Source: a virus. From it: a stretch of 46,333 nt of DNA. The position numbers and the translations under genes are program-made. The DNA is taken from the IMG/VR virus record IMGVR_UViG_3300026877_000048, positions 1-46,333 of that record; one strand, given 5' to 3'. This document shows positions 16,640 to 24,609 of this stretch, piece after piece. How positions within the stretch are numbered: the first letter of the stretch is position 1; each line of letters starts with the position of its first letter. The notes beneath the pieces were generated by a model. The model had not been told where the DNA came from. It did no database searches and worked only from the letters and a program-made list of their open reading frames with translations.

Positions 16640-17296
16640 CTACGCCTCCTCAAAGGCGGAGGCATACAGCCGCCGCGTCAGGGCGACGACTTCCGCCGTG
16701 TCGGTCTGGGCTTCAATGGTCGCAATGAGGGCCGCCACGCGCTCCCGCACCGCCGCGTCGGCCAGTTGCCGGGCCGTCAGCCCCAAGGCCACCGGCACCA
16801 ACCGCTGGAAGCTCAGGCGGAGCACATCGGTGAGGCATTTCGCCATGCCCTCCGCCGTGAACGGGTACGGCTCGCCCGTGTCCGGGTCGGTGAGCCGGGC
16901 CATGACCATGGCCGCATAGGCCGCGATATAGAGGGGGAATTCGATTTGGAGGCCCTTGACGGTGCCGCTGAAGGGTGGCCCGGTCGTCGCCCGCTTGGCC
17001 GAGGCCCCGTGCACAGGGTCCCGATCCCCCACGGCGGGTGTGCTGGTCAGCCGCTCGGTCTTGTCGGGGCCGGGCGGGAGATCTTTCTTGGCGGGCCGCT
17101 GGATCCAGCCACCCTGCTCGGCGCGGGGCCGGTTCAGCCCCGGGACCAGGAGTTCGCCGGTGTCCAGATCCACGAGGCCCTGAATCGTGTGCCCCGCGTT
17201 CTGGCGGTTCGAGTGCGCCAACGCCTTCCCGAAGCCGGATCCGGTGCCGGTCTCCTCCCACCGCTCGTCGCACTCGCCGCAGACCCAGGCCACCAT
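16640..17296 (-). CDS. Zinc-finger-containing protein, first gene of the 17.4-kb late unit
   Basis: 218 residues. The N-terminus has a C-x2-C pair (VCGECDERW) and a nearby His-rich turn; the C-terminal 110 residues are helical (PFTAEGMAKCLTDVLRLSFQ; GLTARQLADAAVRERVAALI). I set the start at ATG 17294-17296 from GGAGGGGGG about 11 bases upstream. It lies downstream of a promoter and a long leader hairpin. A DNA-binding or assembly role is possible; no family recognised. Confidence 0.6.
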   Translation of the reverse strand: MVAWVCGECDERWEETGTGSGFGKALAHSNRQNAGHTIQGLVDLDTGELLVPGLNRPRAEQGGWIQRPAKKDLPPGPDKTERLTSTPAVGDRDPVHGASAKRATTGPPFSGTVKGLQIEFPLYIAAYAAMVMARLTDPDTGEPYPFTAEGMAKCLTDVLRLSFQRLVPVALGLTARQLADAAVRERVAALIATIEAQTDTAEVVALTRRLYASAFEEA

Positions 17297-17324
17297 GCCG
17301 GGGGTCCCCCCTCCGACGCACGAT

Positions 17325-17396
17325 GGCCCCGGATCGGGGGGGTCGGCGCGCCGGTGCCAGCCACCGGGGACGCGGATCCGAACCCGATCCGGGGCC
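17325..17396 (-). promoter_or_regulatory. Long inverted repeat in leader of late unit 3
   Basis: Perfect 14-bp arms GGCCCCGGATCGGG (17325-17338) and CCCGATCCGGGGCC (17383-17396), 44 bases apart, in the 5' leader before the gene at 17296. There is no T run, so this is not a standard terminator. The upstream arm begins inside the conserved 13-base leader motif, as in the other two leaders. Confidence 0.7.
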
Positions 17397-17405
17397 ACCA
17401 CTGCC
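17393..17405 (-). promoter_or_regulatory. Conserved leader motif GGCAGTGGTGGCC, copy 3
   Basis: Identical 13-base motif, 15 bases downstream of the -10 box at 17420-17425, running into the 14-bp hairpin arm. Confidence 0.6.
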
Positions 17406-17419
17406 CTCTTGCTGGGGCC

Positions 17420-17428
17420 ATTATAGCA
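17420..17428 (-). promoter_or_regulatory. Extended -10 promoter, late unit 3
   Basis: Minus-strand TGCTATAAT is a perfect -10 with TGn extension; no -35 consensus is visible. Upstream, CTATSG occurs at 17506, 17517 and 17528, exactly 11 bases apart, and ATAG occurs at 17449 and 17459. These are possible activator sites. Confidence 0.6.
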
Positions 17429-17550
17429 TGGCGGCCTGCCGACGCGGCATAGCCGGGGATAGCCGGGGACCGGGCGCGGCGCGGTCCTAGGGGCCTAAGC
17501 GGCGTCTATCGCGGCCCTATGGCGGGGCTATCGGCGGCCCCGGGCTGGGG

Positions 17551-18324
17551 CTAGCTGGTCGTCTGGCCGCGCCCCTGCGCCGTGACCGCCCCCGCCCAGC
17601 CCTCGTACACCGCCACCACGGCGTTGAACAGCGGGAGGAAGACCGCCTGGAACACGTCGGCCCGCATGGCGACGGCCTTGCCCCGGTTGGTCACCACCGC
17701 ATCCCGCCAGCTTTGGTTCTGGTACGCGGCCGTAATGACGCGCTCGACATAGGTCCACTCCGGCAGGTTGCTGGCCGTGCTGGCGGAGAGCGCGTAGTCC
17801 GCCGCAATGAGGAAGTCGTCCACGATCAGGGTCACCAGGAGGCCGGGGTGGTAGTAGGTGCTATGCACCGTGAGGGGTTCCGCCTGCACCAGCACCGTGT
17901 TCGCCGGGACGGGCAGGCTGAAGGTGGCCGTGCCCTGGGCGGGCACGCGCAGCGGGGCGCTGACGTAGACCAGTTCGGCGATCCCGGGACTCTGGGTCGC
18001 CAGCCACGCATGGATGAGGTTGATGGGCGTCGGGGTCAGGGTGAGCCGCGCGACCGCCCCGCTGGTCAACGGCTGGGTGCGGACGATAACAGGCCCCGCT
18101 GGGGTGGGTGTGGCCGTGGGGGTGACCGGGGCCGGCGTCGGGGGCGTCGGGAAGGTCTGGAGGGCCGCTTGAGCCTGCGCCGCCGCCGCCTCCAGGGCGG
18201 CCTGCTGGCGGGGCGTGGTCACGCCCGCCTGCCCAAACAGCAGGTCGAGCAAGGAGGGAGTCGCGTCGTCCGGCGCGGCGGGCCGGGCGGTCCCAAACAG
18301 CAGAGTGGTGAGGTCAGTCGCCAT
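17551..18324 (-). CDS. Virion protein, beta-rich, unknown
   Basis: 257 residues. A helical N-terminus (TPSLLDLLFGQAGVTTP, then an Ala/Gln helix) and a Thr/Pro linker lead to a beta domain (TATFSLPVPANTVLVQAEPL; GLLVTLIVDDFLI) and a C-terminal helical part. The ATG has a moderate GGAG site. It precedes a 120-base non-coding stretch with the 17.4-kb promoter. Structural role inferred from position and composition. Confidence 0.6.
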   Translation of the reverse strand: MATDLTTLLFGTARPAAPDDATPSLLDLLFGQAGVTTPRQQAALEAAAAQAQAALQTFPTPPTPAPVTPTATPTPAGPVIVRTQPLTSGAVARLTLTPTPINLIHAWLATQSPGIAELVYVSAPLRVPAQGTATFSLPVPANTVLVQAEPLTVHSTYYHPGLLVTLIVDDFLIAADYALSASTASNLPEWTYVERVITAAYQNQSWRDAVVTNRGKAVAMRADVFQAVFLPLFNAVVAVYEGWAGAVTAQGRGQTTS

Positions 18325-18578
18325 CCTGGTCGCTCCGTCTGACGCATCCCCCGCGCCGCTGTCGATGACCGACGGTGTCGGCGGACCGAACCCCAGGAGA
18401 TCCGGGCCGTCGCGCCGGTCACCCGTCTGGGTGGGCCGAGGATAGGGCCGGCTCCCCGCCGATGGGGCAGTGGACGGCGGGGACTTGCGCGCCGGGCGTT
18501 ACGCCGTGGGCCCTCCGAGGAACTCCAGACCACGGGTCTGGCCTCTTTCCCCCAGCGACCGGCCCTCCCCTAAGGGTA
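18325..18578. other. Intergenic segment with small hairpin
   Basis: No convincing gene. It contains an inverted repeat CCAGACC-ACG-GGTCTGG at 18526-18542 without a good T run, weakly terminator-like. GGCAGTGG occurs on the plus strand near 18466, the opposite strand to the late leader motifs. No clear promoter is seen. Confidence 0.5.
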
Positions 18579-19616
18579 TCACCCTTGGAAGGTGTACGTG
18601 TACCCGAACGATTGGCCGGGACTCAGCGTCACGGCGAACCCGATCACCCACAAGGCCGACACCTGGAGGTTGCTGATGCTGCTGGGGGTGGTCGAGCCGG
18701 AGGCCCAGGTCGGGGGCGTAGTCACCGGGGACCCGGCGGCCCAATAGGTGCCAGCCCCATCGTAAGATGATGATGTACCACTGTTGGCCCCGAGGCCGAC
18801 AATGGGCACCCATGCCACGCTGTCGAAGGTCACGGACTGGGCGCTGGTGGTCGTGCCCACGGTGATGCTGTGCTCGATGTACGGGGTCCCACTGGCCCCG
18901 AACGAGATGGCGTCCGACGCCGCCGTGTCCGGGGACAACATATCAATAGTGGGGTTTTCGGAGGAGTTTAGGTTAGCCAGCCAGCCGCCCACACTAAAAT
19001 AACCTGCCTGGAGATATGTTGCAGATGAGTTGGCGTGGCCCATTTGCGGCGTCACGGCGGCCGCGATGTGCGATCCGGTCAGGCCGCCACTCGCCCCGTG
19101 GAGGTACCACACCTGGCCGAATAGGGCGATATAGGGGCGAATCTGGTCGAACCCGAGATAATAGGTGTCCGTGCCGTTATACCAGTTCCCGATTTGCCCC
19201 AGCGTCGGAAAGTTGTACGTGCCATCGTTATAGGCTGGCCCGAACGCGGGCGAATTGGCTGCGACGCCACTCGCGTAAGGATAGTACGTGGTGGCAGTGC
19301 TCGGCATGCCGGAATACCCAAACAGCGCATTGAGAATATCCCACCCCGCGCCGCCGGTGATGGTGTTGAGGCTCCCGTGCGGGTCCCACACGAGGAGCTT
19401 ACCGTGCTCGTCCTTGACCCAAATGTTGCGGACCCGCGCCCGCAGGACGGACTGATACCGCCCCCGACTCGGGCGACGCTTCGTCGGCACCTGGATTTCG
19501 CCGTCCGCCGTCCAAATGGTGCGGGGCCGACGCCAGTCCAGGTCTTTATTGGTGGTGGCGCTCTCCGGGATGTACAGGCCGGACTTGGGCAGCTTGCGGC
19601 CCACGGGGAGGATCAA
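18579..19616 (-). CDS. Virion protein with C-terminal beta domain
   Basis: 345 residues. The basic N-terminal 65 residues (RPSRGRYQSVLRARVRNIWV) give way to a Gly/Ser/Tyr/Asn-rich beta structure through to SFGYTYTFQG. TTG at 19614-19616 is chosen as start because AAGGAGGG lies 8 bases upstream. The upstream gene overlaps it by 71 bases. The composition suits a fibre, tube or adhesin protein; no family recognised. This gene is less G+C biased than its neighbours in the middle (18940-19020). Confidence 0.65.
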   Translation of the reverse strand: MILPVGRKLPKSGLYIPESATTNKDLDWRRPRTIWTADGEIQVPTKRRPSRGRYQSVLRARVRNIWVKDEHGKLLVWDPHGSLNTITGGAGWDILNALFGYSGMPSTATTYYPYASGVAANSPAFGPAYNDGTYNFPTLGQIGNWYNGTDTYYLGFDQIRPYIALFGQVWYLHGASGGLTGSHIAAAVTPQMGHANSSATYLQAGYFSVGGWLANLNSSENPTIDMLSPDTAASDAISFGASGTPYIEHSITVGTTTSAQSVTFDSVAWVPIVGLGANSGTSSSYDGAGTYWAAGSPVTTPPTWASGSTTPSSISNLQVSALWVIGFAVTLSPGQSFGYTYTFQG

Positions 19617-19776
19617 GGCGCATCCCTCCTTGCCAGAGGTAGGTCTTCTCGCCGGTCACGGGGTCAATCAGATATGCTTCGCGCACGCCGTCGTGAATGG
19701 CCCCGGTACCCCGGTTGGGGTGGTAGCGGGCCCCCCGACGCGGCCCAGTCGAGGCCGGTGGCACGGTCGTCGCCAT
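19546..19776 (-). CDS. Small virion-region protein overlapping the next gene
   Basis: 76 residues: a Pro/Arg-rich start, a short beta core (HDGVREAYLIDPVTGEKTYL) and a Pro/Gln/His-rich tail. TAAGGAGGG precedes the ATG. The 71-base overlap with the next gene is unusual here but both starts have excellent ribosome sites. No family recognised. Confidence 0.6.
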   Translation of the reverse strand: MATTVPPASTGPRRGARYHPNRGTGAIHDGVREAYLIDPVTGEKTYLWQGGMRLDPPRGPQAAQVRPVHPGERHHQ

Positions 19777-19791
19777 GGTTGTTCGCCCTCC

Positions 19792-20331
19792 TTACGCCTG
19801 CGCGGCACTGTCGGTAATTGGGAACGGCTCCGTCACGGCCTGCTGGCCGGATGGGACATCCGCCACCGTCACATCGGTGGTGCCGGTACCCGTCGTGCGG
19901 GCCGCTTGGTCGGTCAGCACCGTCTCCGTGACACTCAGGGGCAAGCCCGTCGCAACCACGACCTCGACGACATCCACATCAGACGTGCTCGGCGCGGGCA
20001 CATCGGTAAGGACCAGGGCTTCCACCACCCCTGGCCGCGCCGCGGCCACATCCGCCACCACCAGCGCCTCGGTGGTGCCGCTGCCCGTCACGAGAGCTGG
20101 CACATCCAGGAGAATTCCGCCTGGTGCCACCTGCCCCCCGCTGTAGTACCCCGGCGGAATCGTCTGCCCAGGCTGGAGCGTGGGACTCCCCTGGTTGGGC
20201 ATGGTGCCGACCGCTCCAATGCCCGCCGCTTGGGAGCTAAAGGTGGCGCCGGCCAGGACCTCGGCGGGGGTCGCGTTGCCGACCACCAAGGATTGGCCCT
20301 GCGGGGGCGGGAAGGGAAACTCTTGCGGCAC
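19792..20331 (-). CDS. Tail-fibre-like structural protein
   Basis: 179 residues from GTG at 20329-20331, set by GAGGAGG upstream. Residues about 25-70 contain ATFSSQAAGIGAVGTMPNQG followed by PGQTIPPGYYSGGQV, a repeat type well known from fibre and baseplate proteins of Firmicutes phages. The rest is a run of acidic Val/Thr strands (VVADVAAARPGVVEALVLTD), possibly a repetitive beta structure. It is the clearest link to known phage adsorption proteins in this genome. Confidence 0.65.
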   Translation of the reverse strand: MPQEFPFPPPQGQSLVVGNATPAEVLAGATFSSQAAGIGAVGTMPNQGSPTLQPGQTIPPGYYSGGQVAPGGILLDVPALVTGSGTTEALVVADVAAARPGVVEALVLTDVPAPSTSDVDVVEVVVATGLPLSVTETVLTDQAARTTGTGTTDVTVADVPSGQQAVTEPFPITDSAAQA

Positions 20332-20415
20332 GGCGCAACCGCCTCCTCGTCGAAGTCCTAGCATACCTCAGCCGGCGCCCCTCTGGGGAGGGCCGCTGCG
20401 GGCCTATGGGGCACC

Positions 20416-21306
20416 CTATTGCGTCGGCACGAAGAACGCTTGCAAGGCGGCGAGGGTGGTGTTGGCCCCCGTCGTGAAGTTCACCGTGGCCCCGCTCACC
20501 ACCGGGACCACGAAGGCATATCCCGCCCCCGGGGCCAGATTCTGGCCCTGGTTGATGGCGACATAGTGCGTGCCGTCCACGGTGTACAGGACGGTGGTCG
20601 CCGTCGCGCCGCTCGCCAAGGCGACATGCCCGATCACGCTGCCATTCTGCGGCACGCTGTAGGCGCTGCTGAGCACGCCCGTCCCCGCCGTCACCGACGT
20701 GCCATAGGCCACGTTCGCCACGGTGCTGGGGTCCGTCGTGACCGCCGCGAGTCCCGTCACGCTCACCGGCCACGCCTGGGTGCCCGCCGCGCCTTGGTTG
20801 GCGGTGACGGTCCCGCCGACACTCGGCGTGCCCTCCAGCGTGACCGGCACACTCGGCACCCCGCCCACAGCGGGGACATCCGTGCCCCCCACGGCGGCTA
20901 TGTTCAGGTTGGGGAGGCTGGGGGGGCGCTCGTAGACCACGAACTGATCGCCCGGCGCGGGGGACGCGGGCAGGGCGTCGGCCAGCGTGATCACGGTGCT
21001 CAGGACGCCGTTCGTGACGCTGCTGCTGATCCCCGTGCAGACCGTGGCGAACCGGCCGCTCGACACCCCGGCGGCGTTGGGCAGGCCCGCCAAGACGCCG
21101 GTGGTGAACTCGATCTCGCACCCCACATAGGCGGCGGCGAGCGTCGCGCCGATATACGGCACGGCCCCGGCGGGCTGGACGCAGACCACGGCCAGTTCGG
21201 TACTCGACAGGACGGCGGCCACGGCCCAGTTGCCCTGCCGGACGAGCCGGGTCTGCGTGCCGAGCAGTTCGGCGAGGTTTTCGGGGCCGAGGTCAAAGCC
21301 GGGCAT
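20416..21306 (-). CDS. Beta-rich structural protein, unknown
   Basis: 296 residues. The N-terminus (FDLGPENLAELLGTQTRLVR) is helical, followed by alternating Val/Thr/Gly/Ala strands through to the end. No Cys cluster, membrane span or linker. The ATG lies 1 base after the TGA of the upstream lysin gene. The composition suits a virion appendage or adhesin; no family recognised. Confidence 0.6.
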   Translation of the reverse strand: MPGFDLGPENLAELLGTQTRLVRQGNWAVAAVLSSTELAVVCVQPAGAVPYIGATLAAAYVGCEIEFTTGVLAGLPNAAGVSSGRFATVCTGISSSVTNGVLSTVITLADALPASPAPGDQFVVYERPPSLPNLNIAAVGGTDVPAVGGVPSVPVTLEGTPSVGGTVTANQGAAGTQAWPVSVTGLAAVTTDPSTVANVAYGTSVTAGTGVLSSAYSVPQNGSVIGHVALASGATATTVLYTVDGTHYVAINQGQNLAPGAGYAFVVPVVSGATVNFTTGANTTLAALQAFFVPTQ

Positions 21307-21309
21307 GGG

Positions 21310-22113
21310 TCAGATCGCGCCCCCTTGCCGCGCCCAGGTCACCAGCCGGCGCACCGTGTCGGCCACCTGGGCCACCTGCTGCTGCACCGCCGCGAGATCC
21401 GCCGCCACTTGGGCCAGCGTAGGACCCGTCGGACTCGCGGGCGCGGCGGGGGTCGCCGGTGGGACGGGGACCCCGGCCGGCGGGAGATCCCCGAGCGCGT
21501 CGGGATGCACCGTGTCCAGATCGACCGCATAGCCCGCCACCGCCAGGTCGAGCCGGGTCTGCACGATCTGGTAACCCCGCTTCGCCACATCCGGGACCGC
21601 ACTGGCCGACCGCCAGTAGTGCTGCGTGATCAGCCGCTGGTAGAGGTCCTGGGCGGTGACGCCGGCCGGCTGGCCCGCGCCGACATAGATTCCATCCGTA
21701 TACCCGGCTTGGCGAATGGCCGCACTCCAGGCGTTGATCCACTGCGCCCAGGCTTCCACGGTCACCGTGTCCGGCCACGCCTCGCTGTCGAGCCAGAGGA
21801 TCGCGCCAGCCGGATAGCCCGCCTGCTGGGCCTGGTGCACCGCGAGGGTCGCGCGTTGCATCGCCGCCCCCGGGCCCCCGGCCCAGGCCGCTGGCCAGTA
21901 TCCCTGGAACAGCATGACCTCCAGCCCCGCGTCGAGAGCGGCCTGATAATCGGTGGGCCACCCCCCCGTCATGCAGTCCAGGATCACCCCGACCACCGGA
22001 CCCAGACCGCCCGTGCTTCCGGCCTGGAGGGCCTGGTACCAGTCGGCGGGCCGGCCCGTGCTCCCAAAGTCCACCCACAGGCCCGGCGTCGCGGGTTTCA
22101 CGCTCACGGCCAT
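21310..22113 (-). CDS. Glycoside-hydrolase-like (DUF1906-type) wall hydrolase with C-terminal coiled coil
   Basis: 267 residues. A TIM-barrel-like domain (about residues 8-200) has GLWVDFGSTG at its start, a central AILWLDSEAW strand with acidic residues, GYTDGIYVGAG, and AVDLDTVHPDAL at its end, as in Rv2525c-like/DUF1906 and GH25-like proteins. A Pro/Ala linker and a heptad helix (LAQVAADLAAVQQQVAQVAD) follow. GGAGGAGG precedes the ATG. It probably cleaves cell wall during lysis or entry; catalytic residues are not certain. Confidence 0.75.
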   Translation of the reverse strand: MAVSVKPATPGLWVDFGSTGRPADWYQALQAGSTGGLGPVVGVILDCMTGGWPTDYQAALDAGLEVMLFQGYWPAAWAGGPGAAMQRATLAVHQAQQAGYPAGAILWLDSEAWPDTVTVEAWAQWINAWSAAIRQAGYTDGIYVGAGQPAGVTAQDLYQRLITQHYWRSASAVPDVAKRGYQIVQTRLDLAVAGYAVDLDTVHPDALGDLPPAGVPVPPATPAAPASPTGPTLAQVAADLAAVQQQVAQVADTVRRLVTWARQGGAI

Positions 22114-22131
22114 CGCTGCACCTCCTCCCGC

Positions 22132-22356
22132 TTACCGCACGGGCTTGGCGCCGTCGCCGGGGGCGCGCGGCCCGCCAGGGCGGCCTCGGCGCACCCCGCC
22201 GGACCTGGGCGCAATCCGCCCGTTGAACCGCTCGCCCCGATCCTCTAACCACTCCACGAACGCCTCCCACCAAGCGTCGGCACCCGCCCAGGTCTGCACC
22301 ACGCCGTCGACCTCAATCTCACGCACGAGTCGGCGGGGTGCCCGCTTCACGCGCAT
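22132..22356 (-). CDS. Small basic protein, unknown
   Basis: 74 residues. A short alpha/beta core (VREIEVDGVVQTWAGADAWW) is followed by a Gly/Arg/Pro-rich basic tail. GGGGAGG lies 8 bases before the ATG, which overlaps the end of the upstream gene. No family recognised. Confidence 0.55.
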   Translation of the reverse strand: MRVKRAPRRLVREIEVDGVVQTWAGADAWWEAFVEWLEDRGERFNGRIAPRSGGVRRGRPGGPRAPGDGAKPVR

Positions 22357-22876
22357 CGGGCGTCACCTCCCCCAGCACCCGCAGGGCCGCCCGGACGAGG
22401 GCGGTCGCGATGGCGGCTGGCTGCCCCAAATCCGACACATCCGCGTCCGTCGCCGGCGGCCAGGGATCCGCCCGCACCACGACACCGGCCAGATCCCCCG
22501 CATAGCGCGGGCCATTCAGGTCCCAGACCAATCCCAGCGCGGCCAAGGCCGGCACCGTCCGGTCCAGCGAGCCGCAGAAGTCCTGCGGCTCTCCTGGTGG
22601 GATACGCCACTCCGGATGCCAGTCAGGATCATCGGCATGGTCCCCGAGCTCCTGCAGCCGGTCCTCTAGGGGGGCTTGGCTTTCGGGCCACCAGTCCATG
22701 CCCAGGCAGACTGGACACAAGTCGCCGATGGCGACCACAGAACCCCCACAGTCCTCATCGATATTCGAGTGTCCCTGTGGGCACCGTTTCGCCGGCTGAT
22801 ACGCCGCTGCTGGCCCCAGCACCCGCGCCACGTGTCGCGCAAACGCCGCATTGAGGGCGGCACGATCTACACCCAT
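22319..22876 (-). CDS. Zinc-ribbon protein with phage ABA-sandwich-like C-terminus
   Basis: 185 residues. A helical N-terminus is followed by C-x-n-C and C-x2-C pairs (KRCPQGH, EDCGG, LCPVCLG) and a C-terminal region (YAGDLAGVVVRADPWPPATD then AAIATALVRAALRVLGE) that resembles the ABA-sandwich fold of small phage proteins. ATG at 22874-22876 with CGGAGTGG upstream. Probably an early phage accessory protein; function unknown. Confidence 0.6.
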   Translation of the reverse strand: MGVDRAALNAAFARHVARVLGPAAAYQPAKRCPQGHSNIDEDCGGSVVAIGDLCPVCLGMDWWPESQAPLEDRLQELGDHADDPDWHPEWRIPPGEPQDFCGSLDRTVPALAALGLVWDLNGPRYAGDLAGVVVRADPWPPATDADVSDLGQPAAIATALVRAALRVLGEVTPDAREAGTPPTRA

Positions 22877-23005
22877 AACACCACTCCGCACCAGCAACAG
22901 ACCGGCATCAGCCGCCAGCCCAGCCCGAGAAACCACAGCCACTGCCACCGCCAGTCGGCCGAGCCGCATCGACCGCAGCGGGCCATGGTCAACACCCCCC
23001 TTCGG

Positions 23006-23554
23006 CTATATCGCCGTCAACACACCATCCCTCAGAAAACCGTGATAATCGCGGGCCAAAATCGACCCCGCACCCGCCCCGCAGGTGTCGCCGTTTGTGC
23101 CGACCGTCACCCTCGGCGGATCGCCCTCACGCACCCAGCAGCGGTGCCACCGATCTTGCGGCCGGGTGCAATTACTAGCGCGGCCGTCGATGTCCCAATG
23201 CAGCCCGTTCGGCAGCACCACATGGAGATGGGCACCTGCACAGTTGTCCCAGTACAGGCAGTGACCCAACCGCAAATGCGCCCAAGGGGCCCAATACATC
23301 GCACCCGGCGGCAGGTGTCTAGCAGGTTGGACCCGGTCGCCATCCCAGTAGGCAGCGACCCAATTCAGAATCTGAGTCGGTGCTCCGCAAGCCGGGCAGA
23401 CATGGTCCTCCGCGACACGTGGATCCAGGCCCGCGTATTGCGCTGTCGTCACAGGCACACGCTCAACAACACCGTTACATCGACCGGTGCAGACGAGCTC
23501 CGCCATATAGCCCACAAACTCAACCAATCGGCACGCAATGTCCTGATACATCAT
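23006..23554 (-). CDS. Cysteine-rich phage accessory protein, unknown
   Basis: 182 residues with a C-x2-C pair (VCPACG), a second zinc-ribbon-like pair near the N-terminus, and the segment HVVLPNGLHWDIDGRASNC then HRCWVREGDPPRVTV, ending with GSILARDYHGFLRDG. I recall this pattern from uncharacterised phage proteins but know no function. The ribosome site (GGCAGG) is modest. Codon use is less G+C extreme than in the neighbours, which suggests separate acquisition. Confidence 0.6.
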   Translation of the reverse strand: MMYQDIACRLVEFVGYMAELVCTGRCNGVVERVPVTTAQYAGLDPRVAEDHVCPACGAPTQILNWVAAYWDGDRVQPARHLPPGAMYWAPWAHLRLGHCLYWDNCAGAHLHVVLPNGLHWDIDGRASNCTRPQDRWHRCWVREGDPPRVTVGTNGDTCGAGAGSILARDYHGFLRDGVLTAI

Positions 23555-23621
23555 CTAACACCTGCCCAAAGTCGGAAGGTCTTCATCGCGGACGACCGTC
23601 GTCATCATCTCCATCCGCCGT

Positions 23622-24017
23622 CTACGGCACATCGAACGCGACGGGATTGCCGGGTCCGACCGCACGCGGCGGGGCCACCGCTAAAAACAGGGGGAGTGCG
23701 AGGTCTCCGCGTACCTGGAGATTCAGGAGCCAGGCCCCATGGGGCCGCTGGTGCCGTTTGCGGGCCACCCAGAGTTCCGGCCAGTACGCCGATCCCTCTT
23801 CATCCGAGGCGCGGCAATCTCGCCACGCCGCGCGGAGATCCGGCAAGTCGGCGGGCGTAATCGCCTCGACATCCGCGCCGCCCCAGACAAAGACGTCATT
23901 GCAGCGGACATAAAACGCCAGCGCGGGAGTCGTCGCCCAGCCTAAGGTCTCCGGGCAGTCCTCGAACAAAGCCAGCAGGTCGATGACGGTCTCAAACGTC
24001 CAGGCGGATGCGTCCAT
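23622..24017 (-). CDS. Small phage accessory protein, unknown
   Basis: 131 residues, alpha/beta with many Trp and acidic residues (DLLALFEDCPETLGWATTPA; WPELWVARKRHQRPHGAWLL). AGGAGGG lies 9 bases before the ATG at 24015-24017; an ATG directly after the site is too close. No family recognised. Early-region context. Confidence 0.6.
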   Translation of the reverse strand: MDASAWTFETVIDLLALFEDCPETLGWATTPALAFYVRCNDVFVWGGADVEAITPADLPDLRAAWRDCRASDEEGSAYWPELWVARKRHQRPHGAWLLNLQVRGDLALPLFLAVAPPRAVGPGNPVAFDVP

Positions 24018-24044
24018 CGGGATCATCCCTCCTAGCGCCCCCAC

Positions 24045-24134
24045 CTACACCGACGCGCGGGCGGTTTGGGGACGCGGCTTCGGCACCGGATTGCACAGCG
24101 GGCACACGTCAGGCCGGAAGCCATGCACGCACAT
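24045..24134 (-). CDS. Tiny zinc-knuckle protein
   Basis: 29 residues beginning MCVHGFRPDVCPLCNPV. The C-x2-H and C-x2-C pairs make a compact zinc knuckle common among small phage and actinobacterial-type proteins. AAGGGGGGTGAGG precedes the ATG at 24132-24134, which supports translation despite the small size. Confidence 0.5.
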   Translation of the reverse strand: MCVHGFRPDVCPLCNPVPKPRPQTARASV

Positions 24135-24171
24135 GGGCCTCACCCCCCTTCGCGAACCGACCCGGACCCCG

Positions 24172-24609
24172 TTACCGGGGAAGTCCGTGGGCATCTGCGT
24201 CATAACCCTCCAACGGCTGGTGATCCGCCAAATCCAACCCGCCCCACGCCCACTCCGCCAGACAATGGGCCACCACCTCATCAGAAGTCATGTCGTCTGG
24301 AGCTTCCACCAACGCCCCGGCCCATACGGCGGCCGGCACCGTGTATTCGACCGCCCAGCGTTGATCCGGATCAGCCGGATAGCGGCCGAACACGTCGACC
24401 ATCGGCGTGCCATCCAAATATGTGTCCCGTTCGAGACACAGCGTGAGGTCCGAGGGTTCTGGGACGACAGCCCGGAACGCCTCAAAACACGCCCGGTAGC
24501 CGTCTAACGTGAACCCGGCCTCCGGCGTGAAGTCATCACGATAGTCCCGTTGCAAAATCTCCGCGACCCGCGACCACTCCGCTTGGCGGAGATAGTCGCC
24601 AAACGTCAT
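24172..24609 (-). CDS. Early-region protein, unknown
   Basis: 145 residues, acidic, alpha/beta, with a clear globular pattern (MTFGDYLRQAEWSRVAEILQ; ALVEAPDDMTSDEVVAHCLA). The ATG at 24607-24609 overlaps the stop of a possible tiny membrane gene (ATGA), which favours this start over one two codons upstream. No family recognised. Confidence 0.65.
   Translation of the reverse strand: MTFGDYLRQAEWSRVAEILQRDYRDDFTPEAGFTLDGYRACFEAFRAVVPEPSDLTLCLERDTYLDGTPMVDVFGRYPADPDQRWAVEYTVPAAVWAGALVEAPDDMTSDEVVAHCLAEWAWGGLDLADHQPLEGYDADAHGLPR

Noticed and set aside
12986-17452. 1488-codon plus-strand reading frame
   Set aside because: Antisense of the spike and coiled-coil genes; no recognisable domains, and the opposite strand has good starts and folds.
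18526-18542. Strong intrinsic terminator
   Set aside because: The inverted repeat is perfect but short and is not followed by a clear T run on either strand.
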